A DNA stretch of 64,000 bases from Tetmemena sp. SeJ-2015 (GCA_027382625.1 JAJKFJ010020820.1:1-64000), one strand, 5' to 3'. Counted from the stretch's first letter, positions 38,953-50,482 are shown. A program made the numbers and translations. Notes: generated from the sequence alone by a model not told the origin.

Positions 38953-39628
38953 TCAAAATTAATCAAGACTGTTTATGTCAACAATTTTCATGAAAATTGC
39001 CACCTATTTCAAATTCTAAAGAACTTGAACGTATCTCCCCTTATTCCCTTATGATTGAGCTTTAATACTTTTGTTTTACTTTAGAGCAACCCCGCCTTTA
39101 GTAGGGCTCATCAAGTTTATAAATTCTTTAGGAAGACTGCTCCTATTCTTAGGTTCAGCTGATTCATTTGACGGAGGGGAGAAGAGGAAATTATAGAGGT
39201 CGTTAGGGATAGTGTAAAAGATGTTCTTCTCTTTCTCTCTTGTAAAATAAGTAAGCACAGATTCAAAGCAAAGCTCCTCTAAAGGATTCAGAGGGAGACT
39301 AAAAATAAATAATTCAAACTATCTAACTGCTTATCTTCTTTGCTTGAGGCTTGGCGAAAGTTTTTAAGTCTCTCTGAAAAGACAAAGTGCCCCAGGACTT
39401 ATTTAAGCTGATCTTAAGATTGAAACAATTACACTTTAGAGTCTATTAGGTTTCTGATGATGCTTTCACCAATCTGTTGTATCACTTGAGATTTGAGATA
39501 ATCTAAAAAGTGATAAAAATTAAATTTATTAATTAAATTAATCTTGAAATAAATTTTTCGATAAGGGAGAATGTATTGTAATCTCTCTATTTTTGAAAGA
39601 ATCTGATTAGAAGATAATTGAATTAACT
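38953..39628 (-). CDS. hypothetical protein
   Basis: Coding-like exon from about 39615 (ILSKIERLQYILPYRKIYF, then DYLKSQVIQQIGESIIRNLI) to a GT-AG intron near 39306-39325. It continues as LEELCFESVLTYFTREKEKN, FYTIPNDLYNFLFSPPSN and SLPKEFINLMSPTKGGVALK to TGA 38953-38955. The start codon is not identified. It is divergent from the pseudokinase gene with almost no spacer. About 200 residues, no family recognised. Confidence 0.5.
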
Positions 39629-39653
39629 AATTTAATTGTTTAAAGAAGAAAAA

Positions 39654-41763
39654 ATGAGCAGCATACCTTTGATCATCCTATCTTTTTTCTTTCTATCTTT
39701 GCTCTACTTTATCTGCTTTGTAATTACTTCGCTCAGGTATTCATATTCTGCAATTGTTACAATTTCCCTCTTTAGATTTTGCAAGTTTCCTCTTTTCTCA
39801 TCAGACTCTTGGATCTCAAAGGTTTTCTACCTCTTCCTTTTCTTTATTGCACTAGCCAGGACTTGCTTCTTTGGTGTTGCATCTATCATATATTCAAACT
39901 CTTATACTAATGAAAAGACTCGTTAAGAGATCAGGGTGGAGGAACCTACCAATATAGATAGTCAAGATGATTACTTACTACCCGAGGAGGATAAAGTATT
40001 TATGGGCGTAGATTCTAGTCCATAAGGACTTGTGCTTCTAATTTTGACTCCTGATTTCTTGGTAATATTCGCCTACTTGTTGCTAATATGGTAATTGCTA
40101 TCGCAGTACTATGATGGACATGCCAAGATTTTTAAGTCCATATTAAACGGCAAAGGAGTCTATGCTGTGAGTATTATAGGAATCTCCCTCCTCATTACAT
40201 AGATAGTTATGATAAGTCTTTACCTGGTGGATAAAATGAAAGCTTAGTCTTTCGTTCAAGAACTCATTACTTTGAACCTATTCATTCCATTATTCGCCTT
40301 GATAATGATGGTAACCATATCCTTCAAATTCTCAGGAAGTCCACTCAGGGCAGCAGTTTATTCGCAAAAATTGAAATCCCTGCAGTATGCTACTTTCATT
40401 TGGACTATTTCAAGAATCCTAAGAGCAGTTTTCGGGTTTTATGAGTCTCGTCTCTTCTATGGAATGATTCTAGGCTTGAAGTATTAAGACTTTAACACCT
40501 ACCTAGTGCCCATCCTACTAGTAGTTTTGTTCCTCGTGCTTGAGATATTCCCCTTCTTGTATGTGCTAGATTGGGATTTCATGGAGATTTTCACCATGAA
40601 GGCTTTCCCTCTAGCAACTACGGAGCCACTCTTCGAATCTCAGCACTAGAATAACCTCTCTTATTTGTCTCTAAATTCAAACAACAGAGATGCTTTACTT
40701 GCATAATAGCAATACTATTACAACATGGATTAGTTTAAGAGTGGGATCAGTAGTTAAGTTGGAGAGCCTGAGTAGTATAGGAGTGATTCCATAAAGGCCT
40801 TTAATCCCAATGAGAGCTTTAACAGAGGATAGTACCCTGAGGGTCTGATAATCTCAGAGAAGGATTTCAATTTGTATGAGTAGTTTAACAAAGACAATAG
40901 GAAGAAGGGATTGGGAGGTCTTTACAAAGTCAAACTATTCGATGAAGAAAAGTAGCTCAATATCTAAATGCTCTGCAGAGTAATAAAGTTCTCTCGAGTG
41001 AAGCCATACTACATTGAGGAGATCTTTAGAGAGGCCTCAAATTTGAAGTAAGTACAACCATTTAGAATAATTTAATCTATCATTTAGAAACATGAAAAAT
41101 AAGTACCTGCTTCCAATCAGAGGCATTTGCTTTAATGATGTAACCAACATCATGCATATTTTGATGCCTCAGAAAATATCTCTTTACGAGTATCTACATG
41201 AATCCGGCCAGACTTTGACTCCTTCAGACAAGATGAGAATCGCAAAGTAAGACACACAAGAAATTATTTACCCAATATATAGAAGTGCAGCTAAAGCACT
41301 AGACTTGCTTCATTAGAGTCACAAGCCACCTGCTCATACTCATCTCTCATCAAAGAATATTCTCCTCAATCCCTCTGACTTCAATATTTTCATAGCTGAC
41401 TATGGTCTCAAATCCCTAAAGAAGTTCTGTAAACTCTTTTCTCGTTACCAAAACTACAACGCGTGGTCTCCTCCCGAAATATGGTCTGATCCTCAGGCCG
41501 ATTTCTATGACAATCCTGCAGTTGATATTTACAGCTATGGAATCCTTTTGTGGGAGCTTGAAACTGGAAACGTGCCTTTTGAAGGACTCGATGAAAAGAC
41601 TATGAAGTATATGTTGATAGATCAGAGACTGAGACCTCTTATCCCAGAAAATACAGACTAAGGACTTTCAGTTTTGATTAGAAGGTGCTGGCAAGATAAC
41701 GAATAAAAGCGCCCTGACTTCAAGAAGATTCTCATGTCCTTAGATAGAGTGAAGTTTAGTTGA
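39654..41763 (+). CDS. multi-span membrane protein with C-terminal TKL-like pseudokinase
   Basis: ATG 39654 (MSSIPLIILSFFFLSLLYFI) begins the first of about seven hydrophobic spans (39654-40600). A Gln/Asn-rich linker follows, then a protein-kinase fold. The beta3 lysine is in RVIKFSR, with IEEIFREASNL as the alphaC helix. The catalytic loop reads HLSSKNILL where active kinases have HRDxKxxN, so the catalytic Asp is Ser. The metal-binding loop is ADYG. The activation-segment end is WSPPE, followed by DIYSYGILLWELETGNVPF and WQDNEQKRPDFKKIL, a TKL/receptor-kinase style C-lobe. Introns at about 41047-41090 and 41249-41281 splice in phase. TGA is 41761-41763. Family knowledge suggests a signalling receptor with a scaffolding or regulatory kinase domain; the ligand is unknown. 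Confidence 0.8.
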
Positions 41764-41854
41764 ATTTAATATGCATCATCATCAGCTAATTAACTTAAGT
41801 CTGTTAATTACGATTTAATTTCATTAATTCCTCTTAAATAATCGTAGAACTAAA

Positions 41855-42816
41855 ATGTCGCTCACTGCTACAAAGCTTCTGGTATATGGTGTGGGCTGCT
41901 ATTTCGCTTCATCTTTGATATCATTCAGATACACATAAGAATATTTGTTGATCAATCAATGATTTATTACTTCACATAAATTACTAAAGCGTAAACTGAG
42001 ATTAGAGATATTGAAAATAAGAAAGAGTTTCTGCAGTCTGTACATCAAAAACTGGCTGAAGAGTTTGACGAGTTATATAAAAGAAGGGAGTACTCAAATA
42101 AGCTGAACAAATTCAGAAGAGTATTGATTTCGCATGCTTGGGGAGACGTGCTTGAACTTGGAGTTGGGACTGGAAAAAACTTGGAATTCTACAAGCCTCA
42201 AGAAGTGAAAGTAAGACTTTTTAGTTAGAATCTCAATTCACAATAGACTTATACTGGAGTAGACTGGGCGGATAGTATGCTCCTAAATAGTTACTACATA
42301 TTGCTTATATTAATAATGCTATTGAAAGCTTTTGAAAAGGTTGATGATCTGAAGAGAAAAGAAGAGTTCCCTTTTAGAAAGAATGGGTTTAAGCTTCTGA
42401 CAGCGGACGCACACGATTTACCTTTTGAAGATGACTCTTACGATACCATTGTGGGAACTTTCTTCCTCGAATCGACTTATAACATGCAGCAAGTTCTAGA
42501 TGAGATAAAGAGAGTTTGCCGCTAGGATGGAAAGATCTTGATAATAAGTAGAGGGGCAAATAAAATATCACTCTACAATTAGTGGCTCAAGTTTTTAGCA
42601 GCTAGAGACTTGACTATGTACGGGAGAGTAGAACACATAGATTTTGAAGCTGTGATGGAGAGATAGAAATGGGTAGAGGTAGTACACAAAGAGAGGAAGA
42701 ATATGGGCATGACATACATCTATATACTCAGAAACGACAAGGCAAATCTGGAAAGTAAAGAGAATAATGATGTGGAAAAAGAGATGTAAAACTTAAAAAA
42801 TGAGCAAATTGTGTGA
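41855..42816 (+). CDS. SAM-dependent methyltransferase, OMS1/METTL7-like
   Basis: ATG 41855 (MSLTATKLLVYGVGCYF) gives an N-terminal hydrophobic anchor. A charged linker follows, then the class I methyltransferase core: motif I VLELGVGTGKNLEFY (about 42150), GVDWADSML after an intron, LLTADAHDLPFEDDSYDTIV (about 42390-42450), FFLESTYNMQQVLDEIKRVC and GKILIISRG. The order and the PFEDxSYDT motif match membrane-anchored mitochondrial OMS1-type or METTL7-type enzymes. The end is TGA 42814-42816. Two introns are present, near 42210-42250 and 42293-42325. The substrate is unknown. It lies 91 bp after the pseudokinase gene on the same strand. Confidence 0.85.
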
Positions 42817-42900
42817 CTTAGAAATTATTCCAAACTCTTTCACATAAGATAGAGAAAGGATTATTTTTGATATGATAAGAAGATAAATGATGAATCTGTT

Positions 42901-44217
42901 TCATTAGGATGACTTTGTAGTTGAGCAAATAACTTTGAGAGCCACATTGTCGTGAGGCAAGAGTCCTGTGATGTAGTAGCCTCCTACATATGTAAAATTA
43001 AATATGAGCCCAAGTATTTTCCAGTCCAAAGATCTGTGAGTTTGCAAGTGTCATTATCTTTTGTGGTAACTCCTGCTGCTAAGAAATCTACTCTCAGTGC
43101 TCTGGAGGAGGATCCATTCCAGTTTACAACTAAGAGAGCATAATAGCCTCCCATTCCAACATTATAAGAAGTGTAGGCTCTGATGTCTCCACCCACGCAG
43201 CCTGCCACGCATTTAGCTTATTGTCCAAAGGTATCTTAATTAACTGCAATCAAGTTCGTGTTGGTAACAATTTTCAGCTAGTCTGAAGTCATTTGAGTAA
43301 GGTCATTTCCTAGAATGAGTGGGGCCTTTGCGAAGCACCATAGAGCGAAATGAGTTCTCTCCTCAGTGTTGGATAAGCCTCCATTTCCAATTTCAAGCAT
43401 GTCAGGATCATTCCAAGCTCCAGGACCAGCTACTTCTGGGTGAAGGTTGTTGGCTAAAAAGTTTAATCTGATTGACTCAAAAGAGGAATAGATGTCAGAA
43501 GTTGTTCTCCAACTATTTCCAATCTAAGGTGCCCAGGACCAGGTATCTTCCTCACCCCAGTTGCAGATTGAATAATAAATAGGACGAGTTTGCTTGGCGA
43601 GTGCATCTCTCATAGCTGTGTATCTCTGGATTGCTGGCAGGGCTTTGTTATAGCAATTATCGTACTTGAGATAGTCGACTCCCCAAGAAGCGTAGTCAGC
43701 AGCGTCATTATCCTCGAATCCAAGAGACCCTGATTTTTATTGACAGGTCATGGTATAATAAATAGCAAAATATTTCAAACGATTTCAAAATAAAGTTAAA
43801 AAAAATTACTTATAACTATTGATTATACCAGCTGAAGAGTATATACCGAATCTCAAGCCTAGACTGTGCAAATAGTCGCCCACTGCTTTCATTCCATTGG
43901 GGAATCTAGTTGTATCAGGTTGCACATGATCATTAGCGTCTCTTGTATTAAGTTGCCAGCAATCGTCAATGTTCACGTATTTATAACCTAACTGGTCCAG
44001 TCCCAGAGCCTTTATTTGTTGGGCGTTTGATTTTATAATATCCTCTGAGATGAAAGAAAATAGTATCTATTATTATTATTAAATGATAGATGCCGCAGCC
44101 ATATTTGTTCCAAGTATTCCATCCCATGGCAGGAGTCTTACCAAGACCATTATTTAGTGCAGAGGAAGCCCCTATGAATAAGAGAGTTGCTAAGGATATT
44201 TGAAGTAATTTCTGCAT
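42901..44217 (-). CDS. alpha-galactosidase, glycoside hydrolase family 27 (copy A)
   Basis: Secreted or lysosomal retaining hydrolase that removes terminal alpha-galactose. ATG 44215-44217 begins a signal peptide (QKLLQISLATLLFIGASSA) followed by LNNGLGKTPAMGWNTWNKYG. Catalytic features: NIDDCWQ (about 43960), nucleophile motif DYLKYDNCYN (about 43650-43680), CNWGEEDTWSW, and acid/base segment NSWRTTSDI (about 43510). NDPDMLEIGNG and FALWCFAKAPLILGNDLT follow. The C-terminal beta domain ends LLPHDNVALKVICSTT at TGA 42901-42903. A 26-nt piece (42984-43009) must be removed to match copy B, and it reads as a GC-AG intron. A 72-nt TA-bounded piece (43756-43827) interrupts SSAG/TMTC without GT-AG ends. 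Length is normal for GH27. Confidence 0.92.
42984..43009 (-). other. 26-nt GC-AG intron or mini-IES in GH27 copy A
   Basis: On the gene strand it begins GCTCAT and ends TGTAG. Removal gives KYLGGYYITGLLPHDNVALK, aligning with APHDNVALK of copy B. It is too short for most eukaryotic introns. GC-AG ends favour an intron, while the lack of GT leaves an IES with a 1-2 bp pointer possible. Confidence 0.55.
43754..43827 (-). other. candidate TA-bounded IES in GH27 copy A
   Basis: A 72-nt AT-rich insert between TA repeats (43754-43755 and 43826-43827) with inverted ends TATAAT/ATTATA on the gene strand. Removing 72 nt gives SSAGTMTCQ, matching SSAGTKTCQ of copy B. No GT-AG boundaries reproduce that join. 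Paralog comparison makes this one of the best-supported candidates. Confidence 0.7.
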
Positions 44218-44408
44218 AGTTAATTTATAATTATTATAAGTATTAAGGATATATCAAAATACCACCTTAATATGAAAGATAGATAAGCTGGATAATTTTC
44301 TTTGAAGATAAATGTTGAAATCAAATGCTTAATATATTTTAGAATTGAAACGACTTTTATTGCTAGCATCATTTAGATTTCGATATTCATAAAAAGAATA
44401 GTTTCACT

Positions 44409-47400
44409 TCAATGGAAAAATATGACTATTGCTGTTATATCATCTATAACGGATTCTTCTTTAAGCCATGTATTGGTTGCCTCTTCAACTAGTTTCTTGC
44501 AAGCCCCCTCCGTATCATTATTTTTGTAGTAGGGTTCTATGATGGCTCCTATTTATTCGTTCTCCATAAACTCTGAGACCCCATCGCTGCAAAGCACCAT
44601 GGCTCGATCCTTCTCGAAGTTGCGTCGGTAGAATTTTAAATCAGGAGTTGATATCACTCCTAGTGATTCAGCCACAGCGTCTCCCAAAGATCTGCTCATC
44701 GCCAAGCCAGGGATGTCTTCGTGCTTCATCCACACTCTCATCGGCCCAATGTTATTTCCCTAGAAGTCTTTGAAAGTGTCAATTCTTCCGTTTTTGTGGA
44801 TGATCCTTTCTATGAATAAAACATATTATCTGACTCGCCTGCTAGATTGGGCTTGTGATCTCTACTCAAGCACTCCGCCTCGCCAAGCTCACTTGATGTT
44901 TTACGAAACAGTATGCATCTTGAATCTCCTGCATTTGCCACAATGAAAAGATCCTTAAGGACAATTAGAGTAACGGCTGTTGAGCCACTGTAAGAAACAT
45001 CGAACCCTTATAATCCCATCTGTTCATTTGTCCACTCATAGGCAGTTGTTACTACTTATTTTATGTTTGACTCATCTAGTTACCCGATATATTATTTAAT
45101 GCAATTTTTAAAGATATCTGCATTATTGCCCTCTTTATTCTTATTCAGCTCATAGCCTTGAGACCCGTTTATACTGTTTTGATTTCCATTTACCAAGCTT
45201 TATATTTTCTAAGCCAAAGCTCTGGATGCATATTCTGAGGCTATATGTCCATAAGTACCATGGCCATCAAATACTCCAAAGTACCAATTGGTTTACAGCC
45301 CGCAGTATCCTTTGATAACTGAATACGAATCTTGATTTGTCTTAGTCACTAGTCTTGCATTTCTTCCCGCCTTTGAGATGGCACTATACTTGAGGAACTA
45401 GTTTGTCTTTTCCTTTTGGGGTTTACTGTAATAGGAGCTCATTATGCTCTAATTTTATGCTAGGCTTTAATGTATAGGCTGCTCATTGTTGATTGAAGGA
45501 TGCTACACTCTGTCTATGTACCTCTTATCAAAGAACTTAGTGCTCTTGATTCCATTAGCATCCGGGGTTCTTTTGTCTAGGCTCATCACCTAATCTTAAT
45601 ACTATAGCAACTCAGAGGAGTCATTTTTGTTAAACTCCTCCTTTACCATATTCAGTTTCTAATTATGGAAAATTGAACCACCTTCCTTTTTCGCTCTCAC
45701 AAGTAAGCTCTAAGCTGATTAGGATTTAGGTAGGCTACTATTCTTAGTCGAGATTTATTAGGGGAGCTCATCAGAGTGCAAATTTTATGCCTAATTTTGG
45801 TGACTAGGGAGAATTTAAGAAGACTCTTAATCATAGTTGTGATTAAGCCCTCTCGATAAGTTATTCAGCTTCCTGCTTTGGTTGGTAAAATCTAACGATC
45901 CATTCTGATTGGCTGAGATGACTGTTTAGGGAAAAGCAAGTTTCAAGTCTTTAGCGGGAGGCAGATAAAGCTTGGAGTTGGAGTAGTTCTTTGAAAGTGC
46001 CTTGATGTTCTTAATTCTCTCTTGCTGATTCATTCCTGGCACTAATGAAGTCTATTCAGCATTTCCCAGAGAAACCATATCTGATTGCTTGAGCAAATCC
46101 GCTCTGTAATTCGGCTTCTAACTTTGATACTCATCGTTTTACTTGAGAAGAGCTATCTTATTACTCTTCATGTAAGGAGAAGGAATCCCCATCCCTAGTC
46201 CGGATCCCCCAGACTTTCCAAATGCTTCTTTGAACTTGGAGAAATCCTAATCATTGATCTTTACATCGATTCTATTAGTATAGGCAAAGGTGTTATTATT
46301 GCCCAGACCTTGAAATTAATTACCCGTGCTTTAGCCTTTTCGATCCAGAGAGTTAGCCTGCTAAACTCTATTGAATTTAGAAGCTGTCAGAAGTGCCTAC
46401 TACATGCTCATTTAAGTTTGCTGCTACTGTTGGCCCTGATTTTCATCCTCAGGTTTCAATTTTCCAAGACTCATGCTACGCGGGGGAGGATAGAAGTTGC
46501 TCTACTAAAGTAAAAAGTCAAAAGTACACTAGTAACATTTTTATGATCTACTTTTGTTTCTCTATTTGAGTAACTTGCTATTGCTAGCTTTAAAAATTAG
46601 TTGAGCTGTTTGAATTGGTGAGTGGCCTTAGTCTGTGAGGATTTGAGTTACTATTCTGGTTTTAACTTTGTTGCTGCATTATGATTTGCTGATTTTGAGC
46701 TTGGATCTGTAATTTGTTGAGGAGTCCACTTGTCGCATTTCCTGAATTGGCAAGTTATTGCTTGAGCTTTAAGTCTTTATAAAGGTGGACTCCATCTTCC
46801 TTTGACTTGTTCATTCTTCAGATTCTCCCCTTGGTATTTCGCACCTTATCTCTGACTGCTATTTAAATTATCATTAAATAAAGACTATTCGAGGAAGTGC
46901 CAGGTAGGATAGCTGCAAGTGGAGAGATTGAGTTGAAATTATTTAATGGTTGCTTTTTGAAATATGAACTTGCAGTTAATCTAAAATTATCCGCTGTGGT
47001 CGGTTTTTAATCCTCATTTCCTAAAATGTTATTGCTCCATTTAAAATAAGTTAAACATAATAAATTTTGTGTGCTTAAACTGTTTGAGTGATCATGATGG
47101 CTCATGCTTGGTTTCTGCTTTAGTTACTGAGGAGGAGCAGAGGGCAGAATTTTGCGAATACTATTCTAATGACTCTGGCTTCCACCTTGGCTTGCATAGT
47201 TACTGATATTGAAATTTATTTGAACATTATTGGCGGCGCCATTTATTTGATTAGCTGAGGCTAGGATCGCAGATTAAGAAGTCTAATTATTTTAGATAAT
47301 AAACCATAACTTACATATATCAAAAAACCCATATTTATTCTCACTTATAGTATACTGTTACTAATTTGCTTTTGAGTGTTTTGGAGATTGTAAAGCTGAT

Positions 47401-47578
47401 CTTTGCTCTTAGAAGTGAGCAAACTTCCTACAGCCTTGGGTTACTTTTGAGAGTTGATATCGAGCGGCTGCAGTTGATTGTTGCTTGCTGGGGTGGGGCT
47501 TTAATTCCCAGAATGCTTCAGATCGCTGAGAGCTCGCTGCTGTGCTTATTGTTGCTGCAAAGTCTTTTTATCAGTCAT
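44409..47578 (-). CDS. PP2C-type Ser/Thr protein phosphatase with long Gln/Asn-rich N-terminus
   Basis: Metal-dependent phosphatase. The catalytic domain occupies about 44409-45400: NQDSYSVIKGYCG, FGVFDGHGTYGHIASEYASR (metal-binding DGH), SYSGSTAVTLIVLKDLFIVA with NAGDSRCILF, LSRDHKPNL, PGLAMSRSLGDAVAESLGV, and VLCSDGVSEFMEN with final DDITAIVIFF before TGA 44409-44411. All key Asp residues are seen. The N-terminal two thirds, from ATG 47576-47578 (MTDKKTLQQQQAQQRALSD), is Gln/Asn/Ser-rich and probably disordered. Introns are inferred near 47290 and elsewhere. It lies between the two GH27 paralogs, with no functional link evident. N-terminal exon joins are less certain than the catalytic part. 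Confidence 0.88.
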
Positions 47579-47789
47579 TATTATGAATTAAGTAAATAAG
47601 TTAGAATCTAAGAAAAAGAAAAATTAGCAAACGTAGCACAAACTACTAACCCAAATCTACTGCTTTTTACTATTCTTACTAGCATCTCAGAAGAAACACT
47701 CATGAATATCTAGACAACTGTAAATTTTATCTATCTTTGGGAAATAATAAAAATTAAAGGGAGATTTGATAGAGAGGAAGCAAACTAAT

Positions 47790-49135
47790 TCATACTTCAA
47801 GGAAAGAAGACATAGGATCGTTGAGGAGCTCAATGAATTCATTAGAAGTAGAGCACTGAATTTTGAGAGCGACATTGTCATGAGGAGCAACATTAGGAAC
47901 TAAGTAGGTTCTTGAATAGGTTCCAGTCACAGTGTTGTCCCAAAGATTCGTCACTTGGCAAGATTAGTACTGCCCTGAGATTAAATTAAAACTTAGGGGT
48001 CACAATATAGATGCCAAGAAGAGCGAAATCAATAACAACTGAGTGTGATTCATTATCATCCCAGTTAACTACTAAGATTGCATCGTACCCGCCATTATCT
48101 GCATTCTATGAGTGGAAAACTTGAAGAGGGCCTTGGCAATTCATGATGCACTGAGCCTGCTGACCGAGTGAGTCTTAGTTGACTGCAATCAGGTACTTAT
48201 TAGAGATGACGTTGAGGATGGTTGGATCCATGGTTGTCAAATCATTTCCCAAAATGAGAGGAGCCTTAGCGAAGCACCATAGAGCAAAGTGAGATCTTGA
48301 CTCAGTTAATGTGAGAACACCGTTTCCAATCTCAAGCATGTCTGGGTCGTTCCATCCACCTGGGCCTGAGTACTTAGTCAAAACTGAGTTCTGCTGAGAG
48401 CAGAGGCGAATAGACTCCCAGCTGTTCTGAATGTCTTCAGTGGTTCTCCAGCTGTTGCCGACGGTTGAACCCCACTCCCACACATTCTCATATCCCCAAT
48501 TGCAGATGGAATAATAAATAGGTCTTCCAGTTGCGTTTAAAGCTTTACCCATGGTGGTGTATCTATCTAGGGCTGGTTTCTGCTGATTGTAGCAATTGTC
48601 TTAAATATAATGAGAAGAGAAAACAAGTTGAGAGTCGTATTTGAGGTAATCAACACCCACACTTGCATAGAAGGTGGCATCTTGAGTTTCAAAGCCGAGG
48701 GATCCAGCTTTGCCTTGGCAAGTCTTCGTGCCAGCTGATGAGTAGATTCCAAAGAGTAGGCCGTTGGTGTGCAAGTAATCACCCACATCTTTCATACCCT
48801 TAGGGAACTTGGTTGCGTCAGTTTGAATATTTCCCTTTGCATCTCTGGTATCCTGCTGCCAGCAGTCATCGATATTCACGTACTTGTATCCTATCTAGTC
48901 AAGGCCCAGGTACTTTATTCTATCTGCATTCGAATACTATTCATGAGTTTATAATGAAGAAATAATTGAGATTCTACTTGATGATGTCTGCACTGATGTC
49001 GCAGGCATACTTGTTCCAGGTATTCCAACCCATAGCTGGCTTCAAGCCAAGGCCATTGTTCAGTGCGCTGCTCATTTGAGCGATTGAGGCCACACCTACA
49101 ATCATCAATAGTTGGCTATTTGTGAGAGATCTCAT
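47790..49135 (-). CDS. alpha-galactosidase, glycoside hydrolase family 27 (copy B)
   Basis: Paralog of the 42901-44217 gene. ATG 49133-49135 starts a signal peptide (TNSQLLMIVGVASIAQMSSA) and LNNGLGLKPAMGWNTWNKYA. It has NIDDCWQQDTRDAKG (about 48870), nucleophile DYLKYD (about 48640), CNWGYENVWEWG, NSWRTTEDI, NDPDMLEIGNG and FALWCFAKAPLILGNDLT. It ends after APHDNVALKIQCSTS with an extra tail (NEFIELLNDPMSS) at TGA 47790-47792. A 36-nt insert flanked by GAC splits the nucleophile motif between KYD and NCY. Further introns or inserts occur near 47960-48000 and 48940-48980. Copies A and B are about 3.6 kb apart in the same orientation, indicating local duplication. Confidence 0.92.
48598..48636 (-). 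other. candidate IES in GH27 copy B, GAC pointer
   Basis: GTC (gene strand GAC) occurs at 48598-48600 and 48634-48636, 36 nt apart. The insert is open and adds 12 residues inside the nucleophile motif. Deleting 36 nt restores YLKYDNCYN exactly as in copy A. There are no GT-AG ends. Paralog comparison strongly supports removal. Confidence 0.75.
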
Positions 49136-49506
49136 TTTCTTATAATTTTAGAGTTATTAAAAGATTATAAACTATATTACTAAATCTTATAATTATTATT
49201 CTTAAGGATTTCCCTTAATTAAACAGTGACGCAAATCAATGCCAATTTAAATTTTTCGGAGCTTTTTAAAATGCTCGAAGTTTATTTAAAATTCTTTTCA
49301 TCTTTAAAAAGTTATATTTTGTATTTTTAGTTAACTTGGGAATAGATGGCTTTTAAAGTAATCTATGATATTTTTTTCATCTAATTTTAGGTCGATAAAA
49401 TGTCAAAAGATTGAGGAAAAATGATTTATTGATAAATAAGTTAAAATTCGATATGAGACTCTTTAGAAAACGTTTCTATAAAGAGATAAAGCAGATTCCA
49501 AACTTT
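49136..49506. other. AT-rich intergenic region
   Basis: This is the 5' region of GH27 copy B and the 3' side of the next minus-strand gene. It has AT-rich runs and no frame with coding-like codons. An open plus-strand frame at 49411-49605 is antisense to the end of the neighbouring gene. Confidence 0.6.
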
Positions 49507-50478
49507 TCAATCACCAAGCTCATCAAAGTCTTCATCATGCATATTTCTCCTTTGATCTTTACTAGGATTTATAAAATAAAATTTATAATGGCTTATCTTA
49601 ATTAAGAGATGTGAAGGATTGGATTAATAATTTTGGGGTTAGTTATCTTCACTGAGTTGAATGCTAGGTCCCTTCTTGGCCTTTCTTTTTTTGGTTTTTA
49701 GGATAGATTGTTCCACCTTATTTTAAATGTTTTTCCTTTGAGCCGGGCCTTACGTGCCTGTGCCGTAAAGCTGACTGGAAAACTTTTAGCCACCAAAGCC
49801 AATGTTCTCAGGAGTCATCTGGTAAGGATCGTATCGTGGGTCGCCAATCATGTTCTACATGTTTGTGTTAAGGAAAGAAGAGCCATGCGAGGACATGAAA
49901 GTACCCTCCCCTCCTGTGTTCTGATGCGAAAGATTAGGCACGGGACCAGGAGTGAGCTAAGAATTATATTGCTTTGCAAGTTGCTGCATCTTATTGTTTG
50001 TCTTTTTGGACTAAAGCTTTTATGCGGACGGCTGTTCTGTCTTGAAGTCATTCATAATGTTTTATCTTTAAACCTTCGCCTGTCTGTACATCTCATCCAA
50101 GTCGTCAATATATATAGATTCCAACTCTATATAATAATTTTAAAGCATTATTTAAATATCTCTCTCAAATTCGTCCTAAGCTAGAGAGTTGTGGTCCTGG
50201 AAAATGGCAGGGATGGTATTCACTCCTCCAAGCTTAATCATAAAATGTAATTTAAGAAGCTTATCTTGATGCTTCTTGACCTTCTTCTTATTTTGCTTTG
50301 TTTTGGCAGTAAGTGCTCCCCCATAGATGCCTCCCTTCTTAGTTCCCTTCATCATAATGTCCATAATTGATTCTTCGATCTTTGTCTCTTCATAGATGTT
50401 GAAATCCTAGATGGAGACATCATCCACGTCATTCAGCTTGGACTGGCTCTTATTATTTCTTATTGAAACTCGCTGCAT
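49507..50478 (-). CDS. basic hypothetical protein (single exon)
   Basis: An uninterrupted frame of 323 codons from ATG 50476-50478 (MQRVSIRNNKSQSKLNDVDD) to TGA 49507-49509, with UAA/UAG as Gln throughout. An N-terminal acidic stretch is followed by MDIMMKGTKKGGIYGGALTA and a Lys-rich segment. Then come an acidic helix (IYIDDLDEMYRQAKV), a Gln/Pro/Gly-rich middle (DPRYDPYQMTPENIGFGG) and a basic KTKKRKAKKG motif that could act as a nuclear localisation signal. It ends EDFDELGD. No family is recognised. Its ATG lies only 4 bp beyond the stop of the upstream Cadg-like gene. Confidence 0.75.
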
Positions 50479-50482
50479 AGTG

